A DNA stretch of 64,000 nt from Pantoea latae (GCF_002077695.1 NZ_MWUE01000023.1:62001-126000), one strand, 5' to 3'. Shown: positions 16,288 through 26,355, counted from the stretch's first letter. Translations and numbers: made by a program. Notes: generated by a model not told the origin, from the letters alone.

Positions 16288-16390
16288 GCTCCGCCTTTTT
16301 TGGCGCGTCCGGGCGTTAAAAAAGGTACAATAGAGACTTGTGCGCCGGTGCTCTGCCGGCGCAACGTGCAGGTCAACGTCAGGTTTCATC

Positions 16391-16927
16391 ATGTCAGTCA
16401 AAATTCTTACTTCTACGCTTATTGGTCTGGATGCCTTTCGTCAGGATCCGCGTCAGGCGCTGCAACAGGCGGAAAACGGCACGCTGGCGGTGCTCGATAA
16501 CTACGCGCCGGTGCTCTACGCCGTGACGCCTGAGCGGCTGGCGCATCTGCTGGCGCTGGAGGCGGCGACGCAGCACCGCAGCGACGTGACGCTGGACGAC
16601 AGTCTGTATGACGACCTGCCTGCCGCGCTGCCAACGCCGGCGGGAAAATTCGCCATGTATGCAGGCTGGCAGCCCGACGCCGATTTCCAGCGTCAGGCCG
16701 CTATCTGGGGCGTGGCGCTGAGCGAGCCGGTCACGCCCGCCGAGCTGGCCGCCTTTGTCGCCTACTGGCAGGCGGAAGGCCGCCTGTTTCATCACGTGCA
16801 GTGGCAGCAGAAGCTGGCGCGCAGCGTGCAGATGAACCGCGCCGCCAGCGGCGGCCAGCCGAAACGCGACATCACGCAAATCAGCAATACTGATTACAAC
16901 ATTCCCGATGGGTTTCGAGGTGAGTAA
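16391..16927 (+). CDS. dnaT: Primosomal protein DnaT
   Basis: A 178-residue primosomal protein I, which acts with PriA, PriB and DnaC to load DnaB at stalled forks. The C-terminal half is strongly conserved: [48 protein letters not shown], and the end IPDGFRGE. I chose ATG 16391 ([12 protein letters not shown]) by alignment to E. coli DnaT. Its stop and the dnaC start overlap as TAATG, so translation is coupled. Confidence 0.95.
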   Translation: MSVKILTSTLIGLDAFRQDPRQALQQAENGTLAVLDNYAPVLYAVTPERLAHLLALEAATQHRSDVTLDDSLYDDLPAALPTPAGKFAMYAGWQPDADFQRQAAIWGVALSEPVTPAELAAFVAYWQAEGRLFHHVQWQQKLARSVQMNRAASGGQPKRDITQISNTDYNIPDGFRGE

Positions 16928-17667
16928 TGAAAACGCCGACCGATCTGTTCAGCCGTCTGAAAAAAATGATGCCCGCCAACGTCCAGCCGAAATTCACCAG
17001 CGGTGAAGAGCTGCTGGCGTGGAATCAGGAGCAGGGCCGCCTGCGTTCGGAGTCCATCGTGCGTGAAAACCGCGCCATGAAAATGCAGCGCGTGATGGGG
17101 CGATCCGGCATTCGCGAGCTGCATATGAACTGCTCGTTCGACAACTATCGCGTCGAGAATGAGGGCCAGCGCAGAGCGTTAACCATGGCGCGCCAGTACG
17201 CCAACGATTTTGAGGGCAGCATCGCCAGCTTCGTCTTTTCCGGCCGTCCCGGTACCGGCAAAAACCATCTGGCGGCGGCTATCGGCAACGATCTGATCCT
17301 GCGCGGCAAAAGCGTGCTGATCGTCACCGTGGCGGATTTAATGTCCAGCATGAAGGGCACCTTCAGCGGCGGCAGCGACATTACCGAAGAGCGCCTGCTG
17401 CACGATCTCAGCACCGTCGATCTGCTGGTGATTGACGAGATCGGCATGCAGAGCGAATCGCGCTATGAAAAGGTGATCATCAACCAGATCGTCGACCGCC
17501 GCTCCTCGTCGAAACGCCCGACCGGGATGCTCTCTAACCTCGATCCCGCCGGCATGAATACGCTGCTGGGTGAGCGCGTGATGGATCGTATGCGCCTTGG
17601 CAACAGCATGTGGGTGCGCTTCGACTGGGAAAGCTACCGCAGCCGCGTGCGCGGCGACGAGTACTAA
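16927..17667 (+). CDS. dnaC: DnaB helicase loader DnaC
   Basis: A 246-residue AAA+ ATPase that binds DnaB and loads it on single-stranded DNA. The Walker A SGRPGTGKNHLAAAIGND and Walker B VDLLVIDEIGMQSESRYEKV are intact, as is the arginine-rich sensor region GERVMDRMRLGNSMWVRFDW. The N-terminal DnaB-binding region reads [20 protein letters not shown]. Length and sequence agree with E. coli DnaC along the whole protein. It overlaps dnaT by one base and is followed by a strong intrinsic terminator. Confidence 0.97.
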   Translation: MKTPTDLFSRLKKMMPANVQPKFTSGEELLAWNQEQGRLRSESIVRENRAMKMQRVMGRSGIRELHMNCSFDNYRVENEGQRRALTMARQYANDFEGSIASFVFSGRPGTGKNHLAAAIGNDLILRGKSVLIVTVADLMSSMKGTFSGGSDITEERLLHDLSTVDLLVIDEIGMQSESRYEKVIINQIVDRRSSSKRPTGMLSNLDPAGMNTLLGERVMDRMRLGNSMWVRFDWESYRSRVRGDEY

Positions 17668-17684
17668 CGCGCGCGTTCTGCTGC

Positions 17685-17712
17685 AAAAAACCGGGGGTGC
17701 CCCGGTTTTTTT
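17685..17712 (+). terminator. Intrinsic terminator of dnaTC
   Basis: An A-run, CCGGGG (17691-17696), 3-base loop, CCCCGG (17700-17705), then seven T. A textbook rho-independent terminator 18 bp after dnaC. Confidence 0.93.
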
Positions 17713-17828
17713 ACGCCTTTTTCCACCCTCTGCAACTTGTGTGAAACAGCGCGCAAAAGTGCCAGATAAGGCGCTCTCTGACGCTGTTACACTGAAGTTA
17801 TGTTGCCTGTCAGAGGAGCGCATAAAAT

Positions 17829-18953
17829 ATGGGTAAAGGTCCTGCACTACTCAGACTCAACAATCAAAAGCGCGTGATGACGCAGCTACGTCGCCTGCGC
17901 GTCACGTCGCGTCAGGATTTAGCCCACCTGTTGTCGCTCAGCAAAAATACGGTGTCGCTGATCGTCGATGAACTGCTGGAGAAGGCGCTGGTGCAGGAGC
18001 TGGGTCCGGTCAGCGTCTCCGCCGCCGGACGGCCGAAGATTGAGATCGCCCTGCTGCCGGAAAAGCTGAAAAGCGCCGGCGTAATGGTGGAGCGCAACGC
18101 GATTTACTGGCGCGTCTGCGACTACTTTTCGCAGGTGATGGTGGAGCAGACGCGCCGCGTCGACACCAGCAACCCGAAAAAGCTGCTGGATGAGGTGGCG
18201 AACCTGTGCGGCGAGCTGGCGCAGAAGCACCCGCAGCTGCTGGGTATCGGGCTGGGCTTTCCCGGCATCGTCGATCCCGATCGCGGCTGGATGCACCTGT
18301 CGACCCATCTTGGCTGGCAGGATGTCGATCTGCTGACGCCGGTCAGGCAAAAGGTCGCGGTGCCGCTGCGCGTGATGAATAACGTCAAGGCGTCGGCGCT
18401 GCTGGCGGTGCAGCAGCTGGGACTGAAAACCGAGTGCAGCCACTTTTATCTGCGTATCGCCGAGGGCGTAGGCGGCGCGCTGGTGCAGCAGGGCGAAGTG
18501 GTGACCGGCCACAGCTGGACGGCGGGCGAAGTAGGGCATATCAACGTGCAGCCGGATGGCCCGCGCTGTCGCTGTGGACGTCAGGGATGCGCCGAAGCGC
18601 TGATCAGCAAACCGGCGATCGCGCAGCAGCTGGCGCAGCGCCGTCCCGGCCTGAGCTGGCAGACGCGCGACGAGGCGCCGAAGGTCGTCGATGAGGTGAT
18701 GCAGCAGGCGGGCGGCTTTCTCGCCAGAGCCATCGGCGAGGTGATTTTATTGCTCAATCCCGCCAGCGTGATTATCGACGCGCCCTGGAATCTGCATCCG
18801 CTGTTTTGCGACACGGTGCGTAAACGCATCGCGGCCGGCACGCCAGCCTTCACCTTTCAAAACACGGCGCTGCATTTTTTACAGACGCGCCTCGATCCGG
18901 CGGTAGGGCTGTCGCTGGCGGTGATAGAGCAGTTTGAACAACGTCAGGGATAA
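17829..18953 (+). CDS. ROK-family transcriptional regulator, target unknown
   Basis: A 374-residue NagC/XylR-type ROK protein. The N-terminal winged helix (about 10-60, RVTSRQDLAHLLSLSKNTVSL) is followed by a sugar-kinase-like domain with GIGLGFPGIVDPD near 140-152 and the zinc motif CRCGRQGCAEA near 240-250. The EGVGGAL phosphate loop is present, but the protein carries its own DNA-binding domain, so it is a regulator rather than a kinase. It is a single gene between the dnaTC terminator and mqo, with no sugar genes beside it. AGAGGAG lies before the ATG. The ligand is probably a sugar or sugar phosphate but cannot be named. Confidence 0.88.
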   Translation: MGKGPALLRLNNQKRVMTQLRRLRVTSRQDLAHLLSLSKNTVSLIVDELLEKALVQELGPVSVSAAGRPKIEIALLPEKLKSAGVMVERNAIYWRVCDYFSQVMVEQTRRVDTSNPKKLLDEVANLCGELAQKHPQLLGIGLGFPGIVDPDRGWMHLSTHLGWQDVDLLTPVRQKVAVPLRVMNNVKASALLAVQQLGLKTECSHFYLRIAEGVGGALVQQGEVVTGHSWTAGEVGHINVQPDGPRCRCGRQGCAEALISKPAIAQQLAQRRPGLSWQTRDEAPKVVDEVMQQAGGFLARAIGEVILLLNPASVIIDAPWNLHPLFCDTVRKRIAAGTPAFTFQNTALHFLQTRLDPAVGLSLAVIEQFEQRQG

Positions 18954-18986
18954 AGAGAGCAGGAGAGGTCGCGGATGACGGGAAGC

Positions 18987-19029
18987 GATCGCAAAGTCGC
19001 TCAGGCATCTTTGCTCGCTCGGCCTGCGC
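18987..19029 (+). repeat. Intergenic repeat, copy 1
   Basis: A 43-bp segment beginning GATCGCAAAGTCGCT and ending TGCTCGCTCGGCCTGCGC. It matches 38 of 44 aligned positions with 63495-63538 in the same orientation. Within it GCAAAG and CTTTGC can pair. It lies in the convergent spacer between the ROK gene and mqo. Confidence 0.75.
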
Positions 19030-19033
19030 GGAT

Positions 19034-19057
19034 ACGCACCTCATCCCTGAGGTGCGT
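19034..19057. terminator. Hairpin between ROK gene and mqo
   Basis: ACGCACCTCA (19034-19043), tccc loop, TGAGGTGCGT (19048-19057): a perfect 10-bp stem 6 bp from the mqo stop. There is no T-run on either strand, so its role as a terminator is uncertain. Confidence 0.5.
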
Positions 19058-19063
19058 CCGTGG

Positions 19064-20680
19064 TTACTGCGCGGTCGCTACCGGCGTGGCCGCCTGGTCG
19101 CGGGTGGCCGCTGGCGTCAGCGGCGTATAGTCGAGCTGCAGCACGCGGCTGGTTTCCGACAGCTCTTTCTCTGTTGCCGCCACGTCGCCGTTCAGCTTCT
19201 GGCCATAAGAGGGGATCATCTCTTTCAGCTTGCTCTGCCAGGCGTCGGACGCGACTTTGTCCTTAAAGACTTTTTGCATCAGCGTCAGCATGATCGGCGC
19301 GGCGGTTGAGGCGCCCGGCGACGCGCCCAGCAGCGCGGCGATAGAGCCATCTTTAGAGGCGACCACTTCGGTGCCGAGACGCAGCACGCCGCCTTTCTCC
19401 GCATCTTTCTTGATGATCTGCACGCGCTGGCCCGCAATCGCCAGACGCCAGTCCTCTTTCTTCGCGTCCGGGAAGTACTCTTTCAGCGCGGCGAAGCGGT
19501 CGTCGTCCGACAGCATCAGCTGGCCAATCAGGTATTTCACCAGATCGAAGTTATCCAGACCCACATGCACCATCGGCATAAAGTTGGAGGTGGTGGTGGC
19601 GCCGAACATATCCCACAGCGAACCGTTTTTCAGGTACTTGGTGGAGAACGTCGCGAAAGGTCCAAACAGCAGCACGCGTTTGCCGTCCAGCATACGGGTA
19701 TCCAGGTGCGGCACCGACATCGGCGGCGCGCCGACAGAGGCTTTGCCGTACACCTTCGCCAGGTGACGCTGCACCACGGCCGGGTTGTCGGTGACGAGGA
19801 ACTCGCCGCCCACCGGGAAGCCCGCATAGTTATCCGCTTCCGGGATGCCCGACTTCTGCAGCAGCGGCAGCGCCGCGCCGCCTGCGCCGATAAACACGAA
19901 CTTCGCGTGCACCACGTGCTCGGCGTTGTTGTTGTGCAGATCGGCGACGGTCACGTTCCAGCCGCCGTCGTCGGCGCGCTTGATATCGCGCACTTCATGG
20001 CCAGTTTCCAGCGAGAAGCGATCGCTTTTCTGCAGCGACGCCACCAGCTGACGCGTGATTTCGCCGAAGTTGACGTCGGTGCCGATCGGAATGCGCGTGG
20101 CCGCCACTTTCTGTTTCGCATCGCGGCCTTCCATTACCAGCGGGATCCACTTCTCGATCTGCGCGTGGTCTTCTGAATATTCCATGCCGCGGAACAGCGT
20201 GCTTTTCTGCAGCGCTTCGTAGCGCTTGTGCAGGAAGTTGACGTTGTCGTCGCCCCAGACAAAGCTCATATGCGGCGTGCTGTTAATAAAGCTTTTCGGG
20301 TTGGTCAGGACGCCGCGATTGACCTGATAGGTCCAGAACTGGCGGGAAATCTGAAAAGATTCGTTAATTTCGACGGCTTTGCTGATATCGATGCTGCCGT
20401 CATCTTTTTCCGGCGTGTAATTCATTTCCGCCAGCGCAGAGTGGCCGGTGCCGGCGTTATTCCAGCCGTTAGAGCTTTCTTCAGCGACTTTATCGAGACG
20501 CTCAACCATCTCAATATTCCACTGCGGCTCCAGCTCCTGCAAATAGGTTCCCAGGGTGGCACTCATTACGCCGCCGCCAATGAGCATGACGTCGACGTTT
20601 TTCTGCTCGTCGGCCCAGGCCGCGTGTTGCGCGACCAGCAGCGGCGCGCAGAGAGCCAGAAGTTGTACAATTTTACGCAT
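19064..20680 (-). CDS. mqo: Malate:quinone oxidoreductase
   Basis: A 538-residue FAD enzyme that oxidises malate to oxaloacetate and passes electrons to quinone at the cytoplasmic membrane. The FAD-binding [19 protein letters not shown] is near 30-48, with [29 protein letters not shown] and [16 protein letters not shown] downstream, all as in E. coli Mqo. I chose ATG 20680 with GGAGAAG before it. The first 24 residues form a hydrophobic, signal-like segment ending AAWA, also seen in E. coli, even though the enzyme is regarded as cytoplasm-facing. An ArcA-like box lies in its promoter region. Confidence 0.96.
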   Translation of the reverse strand: MRKIVQLLALCAPLLVAQHAAWADEQKNVDVMLIGGGVMSATLGTYLQELEPQWNIEMVERLDKVAEESSNGWNNAGTGHSALAEMNYTPEKDDGSIDISKAVEINESFQISRQFWTYQVNRGVLTNPKSFINSTPHMSFVWGDDNVNFLHKRYEALQKSTLFRGMEYSEDHAQIEKWIPLVMEGRDAKQKVAATRIPIGTDVNFGEITRQLVASLQKSDRFSLETGHEVRDIKRADDGGWNVTVADLHNNNAEHVVHAKFVFIGAGGAALPLLQKSGIPEADNYAGFPVGGEFLVTDNPAVVQRHLAKVYGKASVGAPPMSVPHLDTRMLDGKRVLLFGPFATFSTKYLKNGSLWDMFGATTTSNFMPMVHVGLDNFDLVKYLIGQLMLSDDDRFAALKEYFPDAKKEDWRLAIAGQRVQIIKKDAEKGGVLRLGTEVVASKDGSIAALLGASPGASTAAPIMLTLMQKVFKDKVASDAWQSKLKEMIPSYGQKLNGDVAATEKELSETSRVLQLDYTPLTPAATRDQAATPVATAQ

Positions 20681-20796
20681 GAAACACTTCTCCAACGGCT
20701 ATCGGTGATAACCGGCCAGTGACACCGCGCGCCTTCTGCGGAGGCGCTGCGATCTCCATCAAAAATTCAACTCACATCCAACACGATTGGGTCATG

Positions 20797-20813
20797 TGTT
20801 AAGTTACAGTTAA
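20797..20813 (-). promoter_or_regulatory. ArcA-like direct repeat before mqo
   Basis: TGTTAAGTTACAGTTAA contains two GTTAA units exactly 11 bp apart, the spacing and core of ArcA sites. It lies 117 bp upstream of the mqo start within the 355-bp mqo-xylR spacer. ArcA control of mqo is known in E. coli; occupancy here is inference. Confidence 0.55.
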
Positions 20814-20858
20814 AAGCGCGGCGGAATATAACATTCACACCACATGTTTTAAAAAGAA

Positions 20859-20884
20859 TTACAAATATTGTAACTATTGTAACT
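20859..20884. repeat. AT-rich palindrome and tandem repeat
   Basis: TTACAA-ATA-TTGTAA (20859-20873) is a perfect palindrome, and ATTGTAACT occurs twice in tandem at 20867-20884. Both lie in the AT-rich middle of the mqo-xylR spacer (20681-21035). They look like an operator or curved promoter DNA. No gene is visible in the spacer. Confidence 0.4.
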
Positions 20885-21035
20885 TTTGAAAGTGAAAAAA
20901 GGCGGGGAGGCAAATGGGGTTATTTAGCCAGCCTGGACGTGCGGCGCAAAACATTATTAACCGCAAGGCTAAACCTGCGGCGACAATAAAACGTCGTCTG
21001 TTTTACGCCAAATGCGGCTTAGCCTTTATTTTCTG

Positions 21036-22214
21036 TTACAGCACGCTTTCGCCATAATGCTGGCGATATTCCTTCGGCGTCGCGGCATAGCTTTTTTTAA
21101 ACACCGAATAGAAATATTGCAGCGAAGGATAGCCACACATCTGCGAAATTTCGTTGATGTTCAAAGAGGAGGAGGCCAGCAGCTCGCGCGCCTTTTCCAG
21201 TTTTTCACGGTGGATCATGGCGTGAATGGTGTCGCCGGTTTCATCGCGGAAGCGCTTCTCCAGGTTGGAGCGCGACATGCCGATGGCGTCCAGCACCTGC
21301 TCGACCTTGATGCCTTTACAGGCGTTGAAGCGAATATAGTGCATCGCCTGGATAACGGCGGGATCGCGCAGCGAGCGGAAATCGGTGGAGCGGCGGGCGA
21401 TCACCTTGACCGGCGGCACCAGAATACGCTGAAGCGGCAGCGGCTGCTTGTCCAGCAGGCGATGCAGCAGCTTAGCGGCCTGATAGCCCATCTGCCGCGT
21501 GCCCTGCGCCACGGACGAGAGCGCCACGCGCGACAGATAGCGCGTCAGCTCTTCGTTGTCGATGCCGATCACGCTCAGCTTTTCCGGCACCGGAATTTTA
21601 AGGTGTTCGCACGCCTGCAGCAGATGACGCGCGCGGGCGTCGGTCACGGCGATAATGCCGGTCTGCTGCGGCAGGGTTTGCAGCCAGTCGGCCAGCCGGT
21701 TCTGCGCGTGCTGCCAGTTCTCCGGCGCGGTGTTCATGCCCTGATACACCACGCCCTGATAGCGCTCGCGCTGCACCAGCTGGCGAAAGGCGTGCTCGCG
21801 CTCCTGCGCCCAGCGCTTGCCGCTGGAGGCGGGCAGGCCGTAAAAGGCGAAGCGGTTGATGCCCTTCTCTTTGAGGTGAAGAAAGGCGCTCTCTACCAGC
21901 GCCGCGTTGTCGGTGGCGATATAGTGCACCGGCGGATAATCCTGCTGGCGATGGTAGGAGCCGCCGACGCCAACGATCGGCACCTCGACGTTCGCCAGCA
22001 GCTGCTCGATAGAGCTGTCGTCGTAGTCGGCGATCACGCCGTCGCCCAGCCATTCGCGAATATTCTCGATGCGGCAGCGAAAATCCTCCTCGATAAAAAT
22101 ATCCCAGTCGGTCTGCGACGCCTGTAAATATTCGCCGACGCCCTCTACCACCTGACGGTCATACACTTTGTTGGCATTGAACAGCAACGTAATGCGATAG
22201 CGTTTTTCATGCAT
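21036..22214 (-). CDS. xylR: Xylose operon activator XylR
   Basis: A 392-residue AraC-family activator, the same length as E. coli XylR. The N-terminal LacI-like ligand domain (about 1-275, RITLLFNANKVYDRQVVEGVG) binds xylose. The C-terminal AraC domain (about 285-385) carries two helix-turn-helix motifs (GIKVEQVLDAIGMSRSNLEKR and INEISQMCGYPSLQYFYSVF). I chose ATG 22214 with AGGAGAG upstream. With xylose it activates xylA and xylF from the divergent spacer at 26015-26355. It lies 92 bp behind xylH. Confidence 0.97.
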   Translation of the reverse strand: MHEKRYRITLLFNANKVYDRQVVEGVGEYLQASQTDWDIFIEEDFRCRIENIREWLGDGVIADYDDSSIEQLLANVEVPIVGVGGSYHRQQDYPPVHYIATDNAALVESAFLHLKEKGINRFAFYGLPASSGKRWAQEREHAFRQLVQRERYQGVVYQGMNTAPENWQHAQNRLADWLQTLPQQTGIIAVTDARARHLLQACEHLKIPVPEKLSVIGIDNEELTRYLSRVALSSVAQGTRQMGYQAAKLLHRLLDKQPLPLQRILVPPVKVIARRSTDFRSLRDPAVIQAMHYIRFNACKGIKVEQVLDAIGMSRSNLEKRFRDETGDTIHAMIHREKLEKARELLASSSLNINEISQMCGYPSLQYFYSVFKKSYAATPKEYRQHYGESVL

Positions 22215-22306
22215 AGTGGCGCGCTCTCCTGAATCCCAGCGCCATGCATAGCACGGCGCGATGAACCGCAGAAATTGTTTGCGCCACGTTGTGATCGCCG
22301 ACGCGA

Positions 22307-23482
22307 TTACACCCGCCGGCGCGTGGCGGTATCCATCCACACCGCCAGCAGCAGGATCGCCCCTTTGACGATGTACTGCCAGAAGGTGGGCACGTCCATC
22401 ATGCTCATGCCGTTATCCAGCGACGCCATAATAAACGCGCCCATCACCGCGCCCGCCACCGAGCCTACGCCGCCCGCCAGGCTGGTGCCGCCGATAACGC
22501 AGGCGGCGATGGCGTCCAGCTCGGCGATATTGCCCGCCGACGGCGAGCCCGCGCCGAGGCGCGAACTTAAAATCAGCCCGGCGATCGCCACCATCACGCC
22601 GTTGATGGCGAACACCGCCAGCTTAGTGCGCGCCACGTTAATGCCCGACAGCCGCGCGGCGTCGAGGTTGCCGCCGATGGCGTAGATACGGCGGCCAAAG
22701 GCGGTGCGCGTCGCCATAAACATGCCGCCCAGCAGCAGCAACGCCAGCAGCAGCACCGGCGTCGGCACGCCGCGATAGTCATTGAGCAGCCAGATGGCGC
22801 CCAGCACCAGCACCGCGGTAATCGCCTGTCGCGCCACCGTGCTGCCGGCGGCGGACTGCGTCAGCCCCAGCTGCTGGCGGCGCAGCCGCAGCCGCCACTG
22901 CCACAGCATAAACAGCGCCAGACCGGCGATGCCGAAACCGAAGCCGACGCCGTCGGGAAGATAGCTCTGTCCAATCTGCGACATGGCGGGCGTGGTCGGC
23001 GCGACCGTGGTGCCATTGGTGATCCCTACCAGAATGCCGCGAAACGCCAGCATACCGGCCAGGGTGACGATAAATGACGGCACTTTGCGATAGGCGACCC
23101 ACCAGCCGTTCCAGGTGCCTAACAGCAGCCCCATCAGCAGCGTCGCCGCGATGGTGAGCGGCAGCGGCCAGCCGAGCCAGACGTCGAAAATCGCCGCTGC
23201 GCCGCCCAGCAGGCCCATCATCGAGCCCACCGAGAGATCGATCTCCGCCGAAATAATCACGAACACCATGCCGACCGCCAGAATGCCGGTGATGGCGGTC
23301 TGGCGCAGCAGGTTAGAGACGTTGCGCGCGCTAAGCCACGCGCCGTCGGTGGTCCAGGTGAAAAACAGGGCGATAACCAGGATGGCGCCCAGCATTACCA
23401 GCACCTGCAGATTGGGCAGGGAGAATTTCCCCGGCGACGGCGCGCCCGGCAGCGTGCCCTGACGACTTTCGGTTTTAAGCAT
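22307..23482 (-). CDS. xylH: Xylose ABC transporter permease
   Basis: A 391-residue inner-membrane permease of the ribose/xylose type with about ten hydrophobic segments. Diagnostic stretches are [20 protein letters not shown], the conserved [16 protein letters not shown] near 80-95, [19 protein letters not shown], and [20 protein letters not shown]. It pairs with XylG and receives xylose from XylF. I chose ATG 23482 with GGAG at good spacing; it overlaps the xylG stop by 8 bp, implying coupled translation. A GTG three codons upstream is possible. Confidence 0.96.
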   Translation of the reverse strand: MLKTESRQGTLPGAPSPGKFSLPNLQVLVMLGAILVIALFFTWTTDGAWLSARNVSNLLRQTAITGILAVGMVFVIISAEIDLSVGSMMGLLGGAAAIFDVWLGWPLPLTIAATLLMGLLLGTWNGWWVAYRKVPSFIVTLAGMLAFRGILVGITNGTTVAPTTPAMSQIGQSYLPDGVGFGFGIAGLALFMLWQWRLRLRRQQLGLTQSAAGSTVARQAITAVLVLGAIWLLNDYRGVPTPVLLLALLLLGGMFMATRTAFGRRIYAIGGNLDAARLSGINVARTKLAVFAINGVMVAIAGLILSSRLGAGSPSAGNIAELDAIAACVIGGTSLAGGVGSVAGAVMGAFIMASLDNGMSMMDVPTFWQYIVKGAILLLAVWMDTATRRRV

Positions 23483-24995
23483 AATGTTCACTCCGCAGGG
23501 CCGCTTCCATTACTTGCTCCTGAGTCAGGTTGTTGTTAATCAGATCGGCTTTGATCCGCCCTTCATGCATCACCAGCACGCGATCGCTCAGGCCCAACAC
23601 TTCCGGCAGTTCGGATGAGATGACGATCACCGCGATCCCCTGCTGCACCAGGCTGTTGATCAGCAGATAGATCTCCTGACGCGCGCCGACGTCGATGCCG
23701 CGCGTCGGCTCGTCGAGGATCAGGATCTGCGGGTTGAGCAGCAAACATTTGGCGATAATCGCCTTCTGCTGGTTGCCGCCGCTCAGCCGACCGATGGCCA
23801 GCTCCGGCGACGAGGTCTTCACCCGCAGCCGCGCGATAGCGTCGTTAATGACGTGCTGCTCGCGCGTCTCGTCCAGCGGCGCGAAGCGGCGGCTGAACTG
23901 GTCCAGCGCCGCCAGGGTGATATTTTTCCCTACTCCCATCAGCGGCACGATGCCATCTTTTTTACGGTCTTCCGGCACCATAGCGATGCCCTGGGCGATC
24001 GCCTGCTGGCAGTCGCGGATCTGCACCTGCTTGCCGTTAATCCAGATATCGCCCTGCCAGCGCCCCGGCCAGACGCCGAACAGGCACTGGACCGTTTCGG
24101 TGCGGCCGGCGCCGACCAGCCCGGCGATGCCGAGGATCTCGCCGCGCTTCAGGCTGAACGAAACGTCGTTGACGCGGCGCACCTGCCGGTTAACCGGATG
24201 CCAGGCGGTGAGGTGCTCGACGCGCAGCACCGTCTCGCCGATAGCGTGCCGCTGATGCGGATAAAGCGCGGTGAGTTCGCGGCCCACCATCATGGTAATA
24301 ATGTCATCCTCGCTCAGCCCGGCGGCTGGGCGAGTAGCGATGGGCTTGCCGTCGCGGATGACGCAGATGGTATCGGAGATCGCTTTCACCTCGTTCAGCT
24401 TGTGGGAGATATAGATGCAGGCGATGCCGTGGTCGCGCAGGTTATTGATAATGCTCAGCAGCACCTCGGTTTCCCGCTCGGTCAGCGAGGAGGTCGGCTC
24501 ATCGAGGATCAGCAGCCGCACCTGCTTATTCAGCGCGCGGGCGATCTCGACCAGCTGCTGCTGCCCCAGCCCGAGGTCGCCGACGCGAGCGTCGGGCGAG
24601 ACGTCGAGCCTGACCCGCGCCAGCAGCTGCTGGCAGCGCAGCGTCATGGTTTCGTCGTCAACGATGCCGAAGCGGCCCAGCTCGGCGCCGAGAAAAATGT
24701 TCTCCATCACCGTCAGCTGGCGCACCAGCGCCAGCTCCTGATGAATAATCACAATGCCCTTGCGTTCGGTGTCGCGGATGGTCTGCGCCTGAATCGCCTC
24801 GCCAGCGAAGTGGATCTCGCCGTCGAACTCGCCGTGCGGGTAGAGCCCGCACAGGATTTTCATCAGCGTGGATTTGCCCGAGCCGTTTTCGCCGCACAGC
24901 GACATCACTTCGCCGCTCTCCAGCCGCAGGCTGACGTTATCCAGCGCCTTCACGGCGCCGAATCGCTTGGTGATATTGTTCATTTCCAGCAGCAT
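23475..24995 (-). CDS. xylG: Xylose ABC transporter ATP-binding protein
   Basis: A 506-residue ATPase with two fused nucleotide-binding domains. The first has [16 protein letters not shown] (Walker A), [18 protein letters not shown] (signature) and [11 protein letters not shown] (Walker B). The second has the degenerate [16 protein letters not shown], then [16 protein letters not shown] and [14 protein letters not shown], as usual for sugar importers of this class. It energises XylH for high-affinity xylose uptake. GAGGAG lies before the ATG. Confidence 0.97.
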   Translation of the reverse strand: MLLEMNNITKRFGAVKALDNVSLRLESGEVMSLCGENGSGKSTLMKILCGLYPHGEFDGEIHFAGEAIQAQTIRDTERKGIVIIHQELALVRQLTVMENIFLGAELGRFGIVDDETMTLRCQQLLARVRLDVSPDARVGDLGLGQQQLVEIARALNKQVRLLILDEPTSSLTERETEVLLSIINNLRDHGIACIYISHKLNEVKAISDTICVIRDGKPIATRPAAGLSEDDIITMMVGRELTALYPHQRHAIGETVLRVEHLTAWHPVNRQVRRVNDVSFSLKRGEILGIAGLVGAGRTETVQCLFGVWPGRWQGDIWINGKQVQIRDCQQAIAQGIAMVPEDRKKDGIVPLMGVGKNITLAALDQFSRRFAPLDETREQHVINDAIARLRVKTSSPELAIGRLSGGNQQKAIIAKCLLLNPQILILDEPTRGIDVGARQEIYLLINSLVQQGIAVIVISSELPEVLGLSDRVLVMHEGRIKADLINNNLTQEQVMEAALRSEHYA

Positions 24996-25021
24996 CGATC
25001 TCTCCTCTTCGCGGCGCGCGC

Positions 25022-26014
25022 TCAGAGTTCGCTCTGTTTATGGAAACCGTCTTTCACCACGGTGCTCTCGATATTCTCTTTATTGACCTGAATCGGCGTC
25101 AGCAGGCGCGAGGGCACCTCTTTCAGGCCGTTGTTCAGCTTGCCGTTGCTGGCGGGCGTTTTGTCGTTGCCCAGCTCAATGGCGATGTTGGCGGCTTCGG
25201 TGGCGAGCTGGGTGATCGGCTTATAGACGGTCATGGTCTGGGTGCCGTTGATGATGCGCTTGATGGCGGCGAGATCGGCGTCCTGACCGGAGATGGCGAC
25301 TTTGCCCGCCAGGCCCTGCGCGCTCAGCGCCTGGATCGCGCCGCCGGCGGTGGCGTCGTTGGAGGCGACCACCGCGTCGATGTGATTGCCGTTGGCGGTC
25401 AGGGCGTTTTCCATGATTTTCAGCGCGTTTTCCGGCAGCCAGGCGTCGACCCACTGGTCGCCGACCACTTTAATGCTGCCGTTGTCGATATAGGGTTTTA
25501 ACACCTTCATCTGACCGGCGCGAAACAGGTGCGCGTTATTATCTACCGGCGATCCGCCCATCAGAAAATAGTTTCCTTTCGGCACCTGCTTAACAATGCT
25601 TTCCGCCTGCAGTTCGCCGACTTTTTCATTATCGAACGAAATATAAAAATCGATATCGGCGTTATTTATCATGCGGTCGTAGGCCAGCACTTTAATGCCT
25701 TCGCGTTTCGCTTCGGCCACCACGTTGCTTAATACCTGCCCGTTGTAGGGAATGATCACCAGCACGTCGACGCCGCGGTTGATCATATTTTCGATTTGCG
25801 ACATTTGCGTCTCTTCATTGCCGTTGGCCGACTGCACAAAGACTTTGGCGCCCTGCGATTCCGCCTGCTTTACGAAGATGTCGCGATCTTTTTGCCAGCG
25901 CTCAAGGCGCAGGTCGTCAATCGCCATGCCGATCTTCACTTCTTTGGCGCTGCCGGCGTGGCTGAAGAGTGCCAGCGCGGCGCAGGCGGCTAACAGCGTA
26001 CGTTTCATTTTCAT
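25022..26014 (-). CDS. xylF: Periplasmic xylose-binding protein
   Basis: A 330-residue precursor, the same length as in E. coli. The signal peptide [20 protein letters not shown] ends near GSA, followed by mature [20 protein letters not shown]. The ligand-binding residues in [15 protein letters not shown] and [15 protein letters not shown] are kept. I chose ATG 26014 because AGGATG lies before it; an in-frame ATG three codons upstream has no ribosome site. First gene of xylFGH, divergent from xylAB. Confidence 0.96.
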   Translation of the reverse strand: MKMKRTLLAACAALALFSHAGSAKEVKIGMAIDDLRLERWQKDRDIFVKQAESQGAKVFVQSANGNEETQMSQIENMINRGVDVLVIIPYNGQVLSNVVAEAKREGIKVLAYDRMINNADIDFYISFDNEKVGELQAESIVKQVPKGNYFLMGGSPVDNNAHLFRAGQMKVLKPYIDNGSIKVVGDQWVDAWLPENALKIMENALTANGNHIDAVVASNDATAGGAIQALSAQGLAGKVAISGQDADLAAIKRIINGTQTMTVYKPITQLATEAANIAIELGNDKTPASNGKLNNGLKEVPSRLLTPIQVNKENIESTVVKDGFHKQSEL

Positions 26015-26102
26015 GATGTTCATCCTGTAGGGTGGGAGAGGCTGTTGTCGTTATCGCTTTGGTCCAGGCGGATGAATTGTTGCCCTGAGTTTCCGCCAAC
26101 AT

Positions 26103-26131
26103 CAATTACTGATTTTTATCCAGCGATTACG
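26103..26131 (-). promoter_or_regulatory. XylR site on the xylF side
   Basis: On the minus strand CGTAATCG (26131-26124) and AGTAATTG (26110-26103) form a direct repeat 21 bp apart, two helical turns. As I recall the E. coli xylF XylR site, it has the same two half-sites and an AT-rich spacer of the same kind. Confidence 0.65.
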
Positions 26132-26221
26132 TTTTTTGGTTTATTTCCGTTTTTATGAGCGGGATCGAGATTTAACGTTTTTAAGAGAAGGGGAGGGCGG
26201 CGAAGCGCGGTCTGGTTATTA

Positions 26222-26243
26222 ATTTGCGAGCAAACGCACAAAT
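26222..26243. promoter_or_regulatory. CRP site between xylF and xylA
   Basis: ATTTGCGA-N6-GCACAAAT, a near-symmetric 22-bp match to the CRP consensus (TGCGA/GCACA for TGTGA/TCACA). It sits between the two XylR sites, as in E. coli, and would serve both divergent promoters. Confidence 0.65.
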
Positions 26244-26246
26244 ATT

Positions 26247-26283
26247 AATTATCTCAATCTGGGTGTGAAATATCGTAATTGAG
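26247..26283 (+). promoter_or_regulatory. XylR site on the xylA side
   Basis: AATTATCTCAAT (26247-26258) and GTAATTGAG (26275-26283) are inverted half-sites separated by a spacer holding GTGTGAAATA; the order and spacing match what I recall of the E. coli xylA site. The xylA -10 is probably AATATA near 26304, so the promoter-proximal half-site overlaps the -35 region, as expected for an activator. Confidence 0.65.
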
Positions 26284-26355
26284 CCGACGGAAAAAGCGCA
26301 AGCAATATAAAGGCTCACGGCCGACTGTCCGGATTTTCACGCTGAGGAGCGAAAC

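Noticed and set aside
18985..18992. GCGATCGC octamer in repeat copy 1, considered as a HIP1-type site
   Set aside because: It is not retained in copy 2 and HIP1 enrichment is a cyanobacterial feature; a single octamer is chance.
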